Below are positions 12,257 through 20,246 of a stretch of 20,246 bases of DNA, in pieces. The translations under genes and the position numbers were made by a program. This DNA is from Fonticula-like sp. SCN 57-25. Its lineage: Eukaryota > Nucleariida > Rotosphaerida. The notes under the pieces were generated by a model, which saw only the letters and a list, made by a program, of their open reading frames with translations, did not search any database and was not told the DNA's origin. Numbering within the stretch: the stretch's first letter is position 1; the number at the start of each line of letters is the position of its first letter. The stretch lies in contig MEDX01000093.1 in the NCBI GenBank assembly GCA_001724245.1, forward strand, positions 1 through 20,246, read 5' to 3'.

Positions 12257-14643
12257 TTAATCGCTCCACTTGTTGGCCTTTCCACCTCGCCCCACCTTAC
12301 CCCTTGAAGCCGCCCCTCCTCTCCCCCCCTTGGCACCAAACCCATGCCGCCCATACCGACTATCACTCTCACTCTCCGAGTCCGACGGCCCATCCACAAA
12401 CACACCCGCAAACTCACGCTGCATCTGCGCGCGCCTCCCACTCATCACACTCGGCCGCCGCGTCAGCTCGTCCCCAGCATCGCTGCTGTCACCATTTTCA
12501 TCGTCGTCGTCCATCAACAGGTTCACGTACGGCTCAAAGCGCGGCTTCTTGCGCGTCGACGCGCCGCCGTCAGAGTCAGAGTCGCGGCGCGCGTGCTTTG
12601 GCGGCGGCGGCGGCGGCGCAGAAAACGACCGCGCAGACTTTGGAAGGAAAACAGACGACGAGTGGCGCGGCAGTGTCGCCACTTCGCGTTGGTGGCGCGA
12701 CAGTGGCGCGACTTCCTTGTAGTGGCGCAACGGTGGCGCCACCTCGACCTCGCCGTCGGCGGGCGCGTCGAGGCCGATGCCGAGCGAGGCGATGCGCTCG
12801 AGGAGAGCTTCGCGCTTGGCCTTGGCGGCGGGGTCCCAGCGGAGGATGAGGTTGAGGAGGGAGCGCGGGAGGCCTGCGAAAGAGGCGCGGTTGCGGTAGT
12901 GGAGAAGCTCAGAGGTGAGCACGTTGTAGGCGTGGGCAAAGGCGGCGCGGACGGTGGGGTAGTTGAAGGAGCCTTTAGAAATGTCATTCGCTAAAGGAGG
13001 AATTAGTATGAAAAGTAGCGAGGAGAGTAACGAAAATGATGGTGAAATGAAAGGGAGCATGTCATGAAAAACATCGAAAAGAACCAAAAAACATCAAAAA
13101 GCACCATCAAAAGACATCATCACCACAATATTGCCATCATTACCATCACAATTACCACAATTTCTTTCGACGTACTGATATTCTGCGGGTCCTGCAATGA
13201 CAGCGGACTCGGCTTAAAGTGCTGCCCACCCGGCGAAAACCTCGACGACTACGACCCGTTAGCCATATTTCTTCTTTCCCCTTCCCATTCAGCGCACCCT
13301 CCTCATGTACGACCCGCCCGCCAGCACGCTCACGCCGACATTCGCGTTGCCAAACGACCTCCCGTACAGCTCCAAAAACTCTACCAAAAACACGCCGAGG
13401 TTGTCCGACGGGTCCACTTCGCCTGTCTGCACGCGCGGGTGCAGCTGCAGAAAGCTAATGATCATGACGGCGAGGCTGTACGACCCGAGCCCGCCGCTAA
13501 ACACCTCGTTGAGCCCTCGCTCTAGCAGAAACTGCTTGATGACCATCATGAGCGGGCGCAGGGCGGGAAAGATTTCGATGGCTTCCTTGACGAGCCGCCC
13601 AGAATCGACGCCGCTCGTCACGTTGAAGCTAATGTCGACGTTGAAACCGACGACGGAATCGACCATTTTGATGATTGGGACGCGCGCCTTTTCGATGAGC
13701 TCCATCCTGGCGGCGAGCCCGGCGGCCTCGAGCGCGGTGGCGAGCTTGCGAAGGGGGGAAAGGCCGAGCGAGCCGACGACGACGAGGTCGAGGTCGCTCG
13801 AGGGGAGGTACAGCTGCGTCACAAAGCTGCCGAAGACTACGACGTCGCAGCCAGGCCAGAGGCGGTGCGCGACGGCGCGGACGCACTCGACGACGTGAAG
13901 GCGCGTGGCGTGCTCGGCCTTGTTGGGCGAGTAAAAGTTTACGTAATCAATGATCTCCTCGTGCAGACTAGTGGAGGGTTAGCTGCAGGAGTGAGGCAGA
14001 AGTTTAGGGCGTACCGCTCCGTGAGGACGTCCGAGTAGGTAGCAGACTCTCGGAGCCACGGCGGTGGCATGCGATCCTCGTGCGGCATCAGCGACGGCAT
14101 CGCGGCAACGGCGGCGAGGCCGTTCGGGCGGGGGGTGCGCGAGGATGGCGGCTCGGGCGCGCCGAACGAGATATAGTCGAGCATCTCGCCGGGGACGGCG
14201 GACGCGGGGGTCGCAGGTGAGGGCGCGGACAGCGGCGCGGGGGATGCCAGCGGTGCGGGCGCGATGACCGGTGACGCCTTGGCGGCACTCGTGATGGGGA
14301 ATTCGTCCGCGGAAAGACCGAGAGGCGTCACGGTCGGCGTCGACACGGCGCCCATCGGACGCCCGCGGCCGAGCGCAACGGGCGTGCGCACCTTGTCGAC
14401 CACAAAGAGCATGTCATCCTCGACGCCGGTGATGGGCGTCTCGGCAACGACGGCATCGAGCTGGTTGGCCTTGTCCTCCTTGGCCTGCTTCTGGGCAAGC
14501 GCGAGCGTGTGCGCGGGCGTGCGAACATGCACGATATATCTACCTGTAGTGAAACGCGTTAAATGACACCAAAAACACCCAGAATATCCGCTACCTTTTG
14601 GATAGCGCTGGCCGCATATGTTGCACTCCATCATGTCCGCCAT
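12257..14643 (-). CDS. Trf4/TENT4-type non-canonical poly(A) polymerase with N-terminal zinc finger; apparent frameshift
   Basis: Family members add short poly(A) tails to nuclear RNAs and, within TRAMP, mark them for exosome decay. Exons on the minus strand: 14595-14643, 14015-14543, 13298-13968, 13176-13248, 12257-12990. Introns are 51, 46, 49 and 185 bp. The protein starts with a U1-like finger (CNIC, then H-x5-H in HVRTPAH), followed by about 150 disordered residues. The catalytic domain begins LHEEIIDYV. It has FGSF (about 238-241), LYLPSSDLDL (aspartates about 251 and 253) and a third Asp in NVDISFN (about 304). The central and PAP-associated parts follow, including DPQN-ITNDISKGSFN across the last splice. 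The tail has a 3x10-residue repeat, a KHARRDSDSD/RKKPRF basic-acidic stretch and a GRGG-rich end. One extra base near 13920 breaks the frame within the conserved NFYSPNK segment. About 684 residues if ignored. Start codons of this gene and the PDCD2 gene are 78 bp apart. Confidence 0.88.
12656..12745 (-). repeat. Three 30-nt coding repeats (10-residue units EVAxxxRHxx)
   Basis: Units 12716-12745, 12686-12715 and 12656-12685 encode EVAPPLRHYK, EVAPLSRHQR and EVATLPRHSS in the polymerase tail. The DNA copies share GTGGCG/GTCGCG and CGCCAC blocks, so they arose by tandem duplication. Confidence 0.88.
12991..13175 (-). other. Intron 4 of the polymerase gene (185 bp) with degenerate ACATCAAAA/CATCACCA repeats
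   Basis: Donor GTACGT follows AAT ATC A, and acceptor CCTTTAG precedes CG AAT GAC. The joined codon is ACG and the result reads DPQNITNDISKGSF, the conserved family motif, which fixes both ends. The 13064-13160 part is made of degenerate ACATC/AAAAG and CATCACCA units. Confidence 0.88.
13919..13943 (-). other. Apparent +1 frameshift (or frame-restoring 25-nt GT-AG segment) in the polymerase gene
   Basis: Frames on the two sides of TTT 13920-13922 disagree by one base, although both sides match the Trf4 domain: LHEEIIDYVNFYSPNK before, AEHATRLHVVECVRAV after. Dropping one A from the AAA restores the frame. Alternatively, removal of 13919-13943 (GTAAAC to AAAG on the gene strand) also restores it, but it would delete the conserved NFYSP and would be an unusually short intron. 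Confidence 0.75.
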
Positions 14644-14721
14644 GATGCGCGTCCCGCGATCCGCCCACGTGGTGGAAGTGCTCAGTTTGCAGTTTGCACT
14701 CAGTGTTTGACCACGCGGGGG
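14644..14721. promoter_or_regulatory. 78-bp bidirectional promoter between the polymerase and PDCD2 genes
   Basis: The whole distance between the two divergent ATGs is 78 bp, including both 5' leaders. It holds one CACGTG (14666-14671, in CCCACGTGG) and an AGTTTGCAGTTTGCACTC element (14684-14701). Transcription of the two genes almost certainly uses shared DNA, though start sites cannot be seen. Confidence 0.7.
14684..14704. repeat. AGTTTGC double repeat (promoter copy) with ACTCAGT extension
   Basis: AGTTTGCAGTTTGCACTC ends 20 bp before the PDCD2 ATG. Its second half, AGTTTGCACTCAGT, is repeated exactly at 17207-17220. Confidence 0.85.
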
Positions 14722-16081
14722 ATGTCGCAGCCCGACGCGTATGACGACGAGGTGAACCCTCTGCCGGACTATGTGGAGCTTGGCTTCATTGACGAGAAGG
14801 GCCCTGCTTCAAAGGTGTCTGCCCTGCAGAGCCGCCTCGGAGGCCGCCCGGCGTGGCTCGTGCCGGAGCATCTCCCGCCGGTGAGCGGCCTGCTCTGTGG
14901 CGTGTGCCAGCGCCCCATGCCGCTGCTTGTGCAGCTCTACGCGCCGGACGAGCGCTTTGACCGCTCATACCACCGCACAATAATGGTTTTCTGCTGCCGC
15001 ACGGGGACGTGTCACAAGAAGCCGACTGAATGGTGCGCAGATCGCGCTTTAGTTTGTTGATCCTCTGCTGATCCCTGCGTGTCTTACAGCATGGCCGTGT
15101 GGCGCTGTCAGCTGCCGCGCGTGAGCCACTACCGCGACGACACGACGCCGCTTCCCGCCGCGTCCCAATTGGCGGGTACGCCTCATTTCTCTTGTTGAGC
15201 TATGCGTCTCTAACCCCTCGTCATCCCACTCAGTCCCCCTGTGCGTTGTGTGCGGGATCGCCGGCCCGCATCGCTGCAGCCGCTGCCAGCGCGCCACGTA
15301 CTGCTCCCGCGAGCACCAGACGCTTCACTGGAACATGGTCCACAAGCCCTTTTGCCGCGCCGAAGCGCAGCCCGCGTCCGCCGCCACCGAGGAGCGCGCC
15401 CTGACCGACCGCGTGTCCGCCTCTGTCCTCTTCCCGCCGGCGACGATCAGCACCGAGGAAGAGTGGATCGACGACGAAAAGTATATTCAGGACATTCTCA
15501 AGGCGGCCGACGCGCAAGCGAGCGGCGCCGCTCACTCTGACGACGAAGATGACGACGACATTGACGACGAAGACGACGAAAAGGCCGAGGAAGCGCCTCA
15601 GGAGCTCGTCACGCCCGGCGCCGCCGCCGCCCTCGAGCGCACCGAAGAAGAAGAACGGGTTAAAGAATATCAGCGCTTCGCCGTCGACGCCGAATTTCTA
15701 AAGTTCCAGCGGCGGATATCGTTCCACCCGACGCAGGTTCTCCGCTACGCCCGCCTTGAAGGCGACGCCCCCGAGCCTCTCTGGGTCGCGCCGACAGAGC
15801 AGCCCGGCCCGCTCGACATCCCGCCGTGCCCGTGCTGCGGCACGCCGCGCTCGTTCGAGTTCCAGCTCATGCCGCAGATGCTGCTGCACATGGACGTGGA
15901 CGACACGGCGGTCGAGTCGGTCGATTTCGGGACGCTGCTCGTGTACTCTTGCCCAGAGACGTGCGAGACGCAGACGCCGTACGCAAAGGAGGTGGTGTGG
16001 AGGCAAAACTTTAGCAGGCATGGAATGGCGATGGAGCTCGATGCGCAGCGCGCAAACTATGGCAAGGGAGAGCAGGCGTAG
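14722..16081 (+). CDS. PDCD2/Tsr4-family protein with MYND zinc finger, 414 residues
   Basis: Members act as dedicated chaperones for ribosomal protein uS5 (Rps2) and help export and assembly of the small ribosomal subunit. Exons 14722-15032, 15090-15175 and 15234-16081; introns are 57 and 58 bp with donors GTGCGC and GTACGC. The N-terminal part has LGFIDE, the GGRPAWL motif and CGVCQRPMPLLVQLYAP, followed by the C-x-C-type CCRTGTCH region and VWRCQLPR. The MYND finger (about 136-173) has paired cysteines (CVVC, CSRC, YCSREHQTLHW, HKPFC). An acidic stretch DDEDDDDIDDEDDE follows. The PDCD2 C-terminal domain has HPTQVLRYAR, PPCPCCGTPRSFEFQLMPQML and VYSCPETCE. It is longer than a typical member of about 340 residues, mainly through the acidic insert. 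The family call is firm. Confidence 0.92.
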
Positions 16082-16402
16082 TGAAGGTGTAGAATTGTGT
16101 ATTTTGGCATTGGTTTTTGGTATGTGAATGTGAACGAGTGCAGTAAACGTGGTACTGGCTCAATAAAGAATTGCTTTAATTAAGGAAATGTTCAAGAAAT
16201 TGGTCAAGAAATGGCTCAAATGAAGAGAGGTACATTGGGTTTGGTGCTAGAAAAGGGGCGGCAGAGCGAAAGCAAAGCAAAAGTAAAAAGGGATAACAAG
16301 TTTCATATGCAATGAAAATATGAAAAAGCAGCGAAAAAGAGACGATAAACAACACGAAATGAACGGCCCTTATTTAATATTTGCTCCGTTTCGATGCTCT
16401 GC
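16082..16402. other. Convergent 3' spacer with AATAAA signal
   Basis: This lies between the stop of the PDCD2 gene (plus) and that of the cysteine-rich protein (minus). AATAAA at 16162-16167, 80 bp after the PDCD2 stop, is a good polyadenylation signal for it. The rest is A-rich on the plus strand (many AAAGCAAA/GAAAAAG runs) and contains no supported gene. Confidence 0.6.
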
Positions 16403-17002
16403 CTATGGGATGGTGTTGACGCAGTCGCAGCAGTTGTTGGGGTTGGTGCTGTCGGGGTGCGCACAGCGACCACCCTCATAGCCTTGCCCTTGGCACACTT
16501 CGTCGCACGTCTTTTGGAACGGCAAGCAAAACATGCATCCGTCTAAGAGTCGCATTCGTTAATAAAAATAAAATAGATATGTGCATCTGCTGATGATGCT
16601 GCAGGCGGTCGTACCCATGGCAAAGCAGTTTGTCAGGCATGGCGCGCCATCCACCGCGAAAGGCGCGATAAAGTGCGGCGATCTGCTCGGTGCGTTGGGC
16701 GGCGGGCATCCGTACTCGCACACGGCGTGGGCGCCGTTCCCGTCGACGAAGCCGCGGTCGACGCAGCACATGTCGACCGACGCGATGCTGGTGGTCCAGC
16801 CGCCATAGACAAACGGCGCAGACGAGTTGCCAGTGTCGGCAAAGCAATTGCGGTACGAGTTCAAGTCAACGCTCGGGTTAAGCACGCGGCCGCGGAAGAG
16901 GACGCCGTCGCCGATCGGCCGCGTGTTGCCGATGGTCACCATGCCGAGCGCGCCTACGACGAGGCCGAGAAGCACAGCCACATGCCAATGCTGATGCTTC
17001 AT
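16403..17002 (-). CDS. Small cysteine-rich secreted protein, 175 residues, unknown family
   Basis: Not recognised. Exons 16615-17002 and 16403-16542 on the minus strand, with a 72-bp intron (donor GTACGA, acceptor CTCTTAG). The joined codon is GAC, giving NCFAM-D-GCMFCLPF. Without the splice the ORF runs into AT-rich intron and loses the cysteines, so the splice is well supported. The N-terminus MKHQHWHVAVLLGLVVGALG is a signal peptide or signal anchor. The mature part has many cysteines in pairs and triplets (DMCCVDRG, CEYGC, CLTNC, GCMFC, NCCDC), which suggests disulfides. NSS offers an N-glycosylation site. The last stretch, CDEVCQGQGYEGGRCAH, looks like a compact disulfide module with a GG before Cys. 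It is probably exported or cell-surface; the role is unknown. Confidence 0.72.
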
Positions 17003-17206
17003 GCCGACACACTATGAAGCGACGCAAAAGAGCCGCTGCAAAGGTAGGCGGGCGTGAAGCTAAGCGGGAACGAGCAGTAGTGCGGCTGCTAGGCGATAAA
17101 GGAGAAGGCGATGCCGCCCGCACGGCGATCGCGCGTGGCACCCCTGACGAAGCATGCGTCACACCGCCAAGGAGTTGCAACAAAAGTCAACGCAAAATCA
17201 ATTTGA

Positions 17207-17220
17207 AGTTTGCACTCAGT
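17207..17220. repeat. AGTTTGCACTCAGT, single-heptamer copy
   Basis: Identical over 14 bp to 14691-14704 in the polymerase/PDCD2 promoter. Here it lies about 205 bp upstream of the ATG (17002) of the cysteine-rich gene. Confidence 0.8.
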
Positions 17221-17353
17221 CTTTTGAACGGCCCTTCATGTTGAGGCACGCAAGGTGTTAGGATTGCGCATTGAAGCAGGTATACTGCTACGATTTTGCG
17301 TAGATCAGAGCGGCATCCCCATGCAACGACGCGACAGTGCCTAGTACAAGCAG

Positions 17354-17396
17354 CCAATCAGAGAAGGGTGTTGATGTTTTTGGACCAATCACCAAT
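17354..17396. promoter_or_regulatory. Cluster of three CCAAT boxes
   Basis: CCAAT at 17354-17358, 17385-17389 and 17392-17396, all on the plus strand. The nearest known start, on the minus strand at 17002, is 350 bp away, so the target is unclear. An unseen non-coding transcript to the right is possible. Confidence 0.35.
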
Positions 17397-17904
17397 CGAT
17401 TCGGCTCAATTAATTAGGATTTTTATTATCACTTTGAGCATTGGCGCGGACAGCAATTAGGCATTTTAAAAGATTTTACGCATATAACTAGTGCTATATG
17501 TCCATTTTCTATTTGAAAAGAGCGAGAGAATGTCCCGAGACGTCTCCAAAAAGGGGGTACAAAAATATGGCGCAATATGGGGCGCTGACATCGAACAATT
17601 TGGCATTCCCGCTATGTCCTAGTGCAGAGGTACTAGATAGTTTGGTTGAAAATGCTAGTCACGGAGGTGGATCGGCCGAAGCTTCAGGAGGATAGCTCTG
17701 CGTTCGTGGACAGTGAAGCCATGGTGCTTATCGTAATCCTTGGGCAAAATAGACTATAGACTATTATGCTACTGTATTTATGGAAAGAGACAAGGAAAGA
17801 CATCATGTATTACTGTACAAAGAAAACTGAAATGCAAAAGTCACATCTTCATAGACAGAGAAACACAGCAAAGTGGCAAGTCTAAAATTATTACAGTACG
17901 GATA

Positions 17905-20011
17905 TTAGGCCTGATTGTCAATGGGAGTCGTTCCACTCCACTTTGACACCCACGTGGCCTTATCACCGTCTGTTTCATTTCGCTTTGCCTTGACGAGGTT
18001 GATGAACTTGACTGCATCCGATACCTTGAGTGCTCCTTTGGATGCTTCAATGACACGTGGCGGTGAAAGTGAACATAGGGCAGCACCATGCCAGCCAGAA
18101 GAGGAAAGACAAGTGAAAGGAGCACCAAGTGAATCAATCCAGTTTGCAGTTTGCACTTCGTCCCATGATAGAACACTATCAGTGGGCGGGGCAAATGCGC
18201 TGTCAGCACTATGCTTGTAATGTGCAATGTAGCCACGAAGTTGAAGGGCGGCAGCATCATTAAATGACACACCATATTCCATGACGTCACTCACGTGGAG
18301 CATCGTCAAGGTTGCGCCATCAACATCTTTCAATGAAGTTTGCAGTTTGCACATGCCAATGTCACACAGCCATTCCTTAAAGGCCTCACCACGAAGGTCC
18401 TCCAATCCGGAAACAGAAAGACAGTCTGTCAAGCTGTCAAGTGTCTGCGTGCACATATGAATGATGCCGAGCAGTTCATCATGGCGCTCAATCAGTTTAG
18501 CAAAATCACGTGACTGTGCAATATACTCGGCAGTTTGCATATCTTCGAGTGCCTTTTTCTTGCTCGCCACTGCCATGACATTGTTAGTACTTTGGCCACG
18601 TGATACACAGTGCGCACATTTGGCCTCGAGGTCGGCGATGGATCGCTTCAGTTCCTGCTCACGTGACATTTGCTGACGTAATCCTTTATCTGCCTTGTCA
18701 ATTGCTGCTCGAATATCATTGGCTTCTGCCTGCGCCTCGGCCAGTCGCTCACGGACGCATTCATGGGCGGGAAGTGTCACTTGAGGGGCAGCAGATGGTG
18801 CAATATAAGGATAAGTTTGCCACATTTCCACTTGACCATGGCCATCATGAAGACCAACAATAATGTTGCCAGACGCAGCGTGATACGACAATGATGACAC
18901 CTGCATAACAAAATGGGTGAGAGACGTAAATAGACAAAGTGTGACACACCTCTTCACCACATTGGTAGTTTGCAGTTTGCACTCCATCAGATGTGCGCCA
19001 AATGCGGATGGAATTATCAAACGACCCAGTGATCACGTGCGACTCGTCACCAAGAAAAGCGCCGCCATAGACATAACTCGTGTGCCCCGTGAGTGTCACG
19101 TGAGGAGTAGATGACCACGTGGCATCTGATGGAACATTCCAAATGGAAGCAGTCTTGTCATCACTTGTGACCAATAACATGCGGCCAGAGGGACTGAAGT
19201 GGATTGAACGAATCTAGTAACAATAATTAGAAAAAGAATATCGAGACAAGTATCATACACATCCAGAATGATACTTGATATCAGATACATGCGCCCACTT
19301 GCCATTGGTCAGTCCATAAATGTGCACGTGGCCATCACCACATCCCGCGGCAAGTAGATCCCCATCGGGGGAAAAGGCAACACTCCACACCTGACACTTT
19401 CGTGTGAGCAACAGCAAATAATCATTCACATACGCACAAAACCAGACAATCCAGTCAATGTTTGAATGACTGAATAGTTGTTCGATGGATCCAAAAGTGT
19501 CACTGCTTTATCAACTCCACCGATGGCAACGATCCCACTGGGACTGAACACGCATCCACACAACTAGACAAGGGATGAGCAAAGAATGAGCAGCAAGCGT
19601 GATGGCTACCTCCGTGCTGATCTTGTACACCGTCGAGTGCGCATTGTTGTTTGTGACTTGGATGACACTGCCATGATTAGTCACGCCGACAAGACGTGTT
19701 CCGTCGGGCGACCACGCTACACCACGCACCTTGACGTGGTGTCAGAAACAAATGTCAAAAGAAGGACAGATAGGCACGTACATAACCATCACACTGCGCA
19801 GAATACACTTTCGCCTGCGTGGCAATATTGGTGATGCAGATTGAGCAGTCATCACTGCCAGTTGCCACTAAAGTGCCATCGGGGGAGATCGCACACCCAT
19901 ACACCTGCAAACACAAGCAGCATCAGACCGGCAGCACATCAAAAGCAAAGAAAGACGCACACCATTCGTGTGCGGTTCAATATCCGCCTTCTTGACCAGC
20001 TGATGCGCCAT
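17905..20011 (-). CDS. WD40 propeller - coiled coil - tandem SAM-like domain protein, 603 residues
   Basis: Probable scaffold protein; the combination recalls WD40-SAM proteins such as WDSUB1, but no U-box is present. Exons on the minus strand: 19961-20011, 19782-19904, 19610-19729, 19438-19563, 19259-19390, 18950-19213, 17905-18900. Introns are 56, 52, 46, 47, 45 and 49 bp, all phase 0. ATG at 20011 gives MAHQLVKKAD. Exons 2-5 code one blade each (VYGCAISPDG, VRGVAWSPDG, LCGCVFSPSG, VWSVAFSPDG); exon 6 carries two (IRSIHFSPSG and VYGGAFLGDE); exon 7 opens with the seventh (VSSLSYHAAS). Residues about 318-420 form a coiled coil with a CAHC pair. SAM1 is about 444-502 (EWLCDIGM..DVDGATLTML) and SAM2 about 518-580 (TANWIDSLGA..HGAALCSL). 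Third codon positions are less GC-biased than in the ABC genes. The partner is unknown. Confidence 0.85.
18141..18157. repeat. AGTTTGC double repeat (SAM2 coding copy)
   Basis: AGTTTGCAGTTTGCACT on the plus strand; on the gene strand it encodes VQTAN in the first helix of SAM2 (DEVQTANWID). Confidence 0.85.
18337..18351. repeat. AGTTTGC double repeat (SAM1 coding copy)
   Basis: AGTTTGCAGTTTGCA on the plus strand; on the gene strand it encodes CKLQT in SAM1 (GMCKLQTSLKD), a different reading frame from the other two coding copies. Confidence 0.85.
18967..18983. repeat. AGTTTGC double repeat (WD40 blade 6 coding copy)
   Basis: AGTTTGCAGTTTGCACT on the plus strand; on the gene strand it encodes VQTAN at the end of exon 6 (SDGVQTANYQCGEE), in the same frame as the SAM2 copy. 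Confidence 0.85.
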
Positions 20012-20241
20012 TGCGTCCACCACTCTTCTCTCTTTCCCTCAACTGATTCCCACTCACGCACGGCAGACACTCTCTCGAGTGCTGCTGCAGAGTCGGCCAC
20101 GTGGTTGTGTTATTCAGTCACGTGATCCAACCCATCACGATCAACACCCAAAAAGGCAATTTATCACGGGTAAAATCGCATGTGACATTTTGGCGGGAGC
20201 GTTCAAATCGCGCACAACGGTCTCGTCTCCCCCTCGGCATC
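20012..20241. promoter_or_regulatory. Upstream region of the WD40 gene, possibly bidirectional
   Basis: This 230-bp stretch precedes the WD40 ATG and contains CACGTG at 20098-20103 and 20119-20124 (AGTCACGTGATCC). No TATA-like element or other gene is visible. Confidence 0.5.
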
Positions 20242-20246
20242 ATGGA
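20242..20246 (+). CDS. Possible start of a divergent gene at the window edge
   Basis: The window ends CATCATGGA: an ATG with a G at +4 in a good start context, after a pyrimidine-rich leader (CTCGTCTCCCCCTC) and facing away from the WD40 gene. Only five bases are visible, so this rests on context alone and the repeated head-to-head layout elsewhere in the window. Confidence 0.2.

Larger units (their letters stand above)
17003..17904. other. 902-bp spacer: promoter of the cysteine-rich gene and 3' end of the WD40 gene
   Basis: No gene is supported. An AGTTTGCACTCAGT copy lies at 17207-17220 and a CCAAT cluster at 17354-17396. Around 17405-17480 there is an AT-rich patch (AATTAATTAGG, TTTTATTATC). 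The 65-codon ATG ORF at 17498-17695 has no recognisable motif and weak coding character. From 17740 the sequence is AT-rich and likely holds the WD40 gene's 3' UTR. Confidence 0.55.
17951..20124. other. Cluster of twelve CACGTG palindromes over the WD40 gene and its promoter
   Basis: CACGTG starts at 17951, 18054, 18292, 18507, 18597, 18660, 19034, 19097, 19116, 19325, 20098 and 20119. Ten are in exons, two in the upstream region. The other 17.9 kb of the window holds only eight. Confidence 0.85.

Noticed and set aside
12270-12994. Plus-strand ORFs of 150-219 codons opposite the polymerase tail
   Set aside because: They are low-complexity Arg/Ala/Ser shadows of the exon at 12257-12990, whose own frame carries conserved family motifs.
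17498-17695. A 65-codon ATG ORF in the spacer
   Set aside because: No motif, no signal peptide, mixed codon use and no promoter of clear direction. It is within chance expectation for an AT-balanced spacer.

Overview
Eukaryotic nuclear DNA. The genes are split by GT-AG introns, use TAA, TAG and TGA as ordinary stops, and lie on both strands with short spacers. I placed 23 introns by requiring continuous reading frames and family motifs across each junction. Lengths run from 45 to 294 bp with a median of 52 bp. 21 of the 23 donors fit GT-purine-pyrimidine-G. Coding DNA is mostly GC-rich. Together this suggests a compact-genome unicellular eukaryote or early-diverging fungus; the lineage is a low-confidence inference and I cannot name a species.

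Left part (1-8132): two ABC exporters stand head to head. An ABCC (MRP-type) gene runs leftwards from 2900 off the window edge, and an ABCB (P-glycoprotein-type) full transporter runs rightwards from 3770 to 8132. They share an 869-bp spacer holding CACGTG boxes, CCAAT boxes and a perfect 13-bp inverted repeat. The last ABCC intron in the window carries a five-copy 31-32 bp tandem repeat.

Middle (8133-12256): two plus-strand genes, an uncharacterised soluble protein with a GQDHPGLG motif (8716-9756) and a TauE/SafE-type membrane permease with a long Ala/Glu/Ser-rich loop (10431-11929). Both have a CCAAT box and a CACGTG box separated by exactly 40 bp.

Right-middle (12257-16402): a Trf4/TENT4-type non-canonical poly(A) polymerase (minus) and a PDCD2/Tsr4 protein (plus) start only 78 bp apart. 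Both families work in nuclear RNA surveillance or ribosome assembly, so a shared promoter makes sense. The polymerase gene contains an apparent one-base frameshift in an otherwise well-conserved catalytic region.

Right end (16403-20246): a small cysteine-rich secreted protein (minus), a 0.9-kb spacer, and a minus-strand gene for a seven-bladed WD40 propeller followed by a coiled coil and two SAM-like domains. In that gene, phase-0 introns fall at the same place in almost every blade. The gene and its promoter hold 12 of the window's 20 CACGTG palindromes and three of its five AGTTTGC double repeats, some in coding sequence. A divergent gene may begin at the last five bases.
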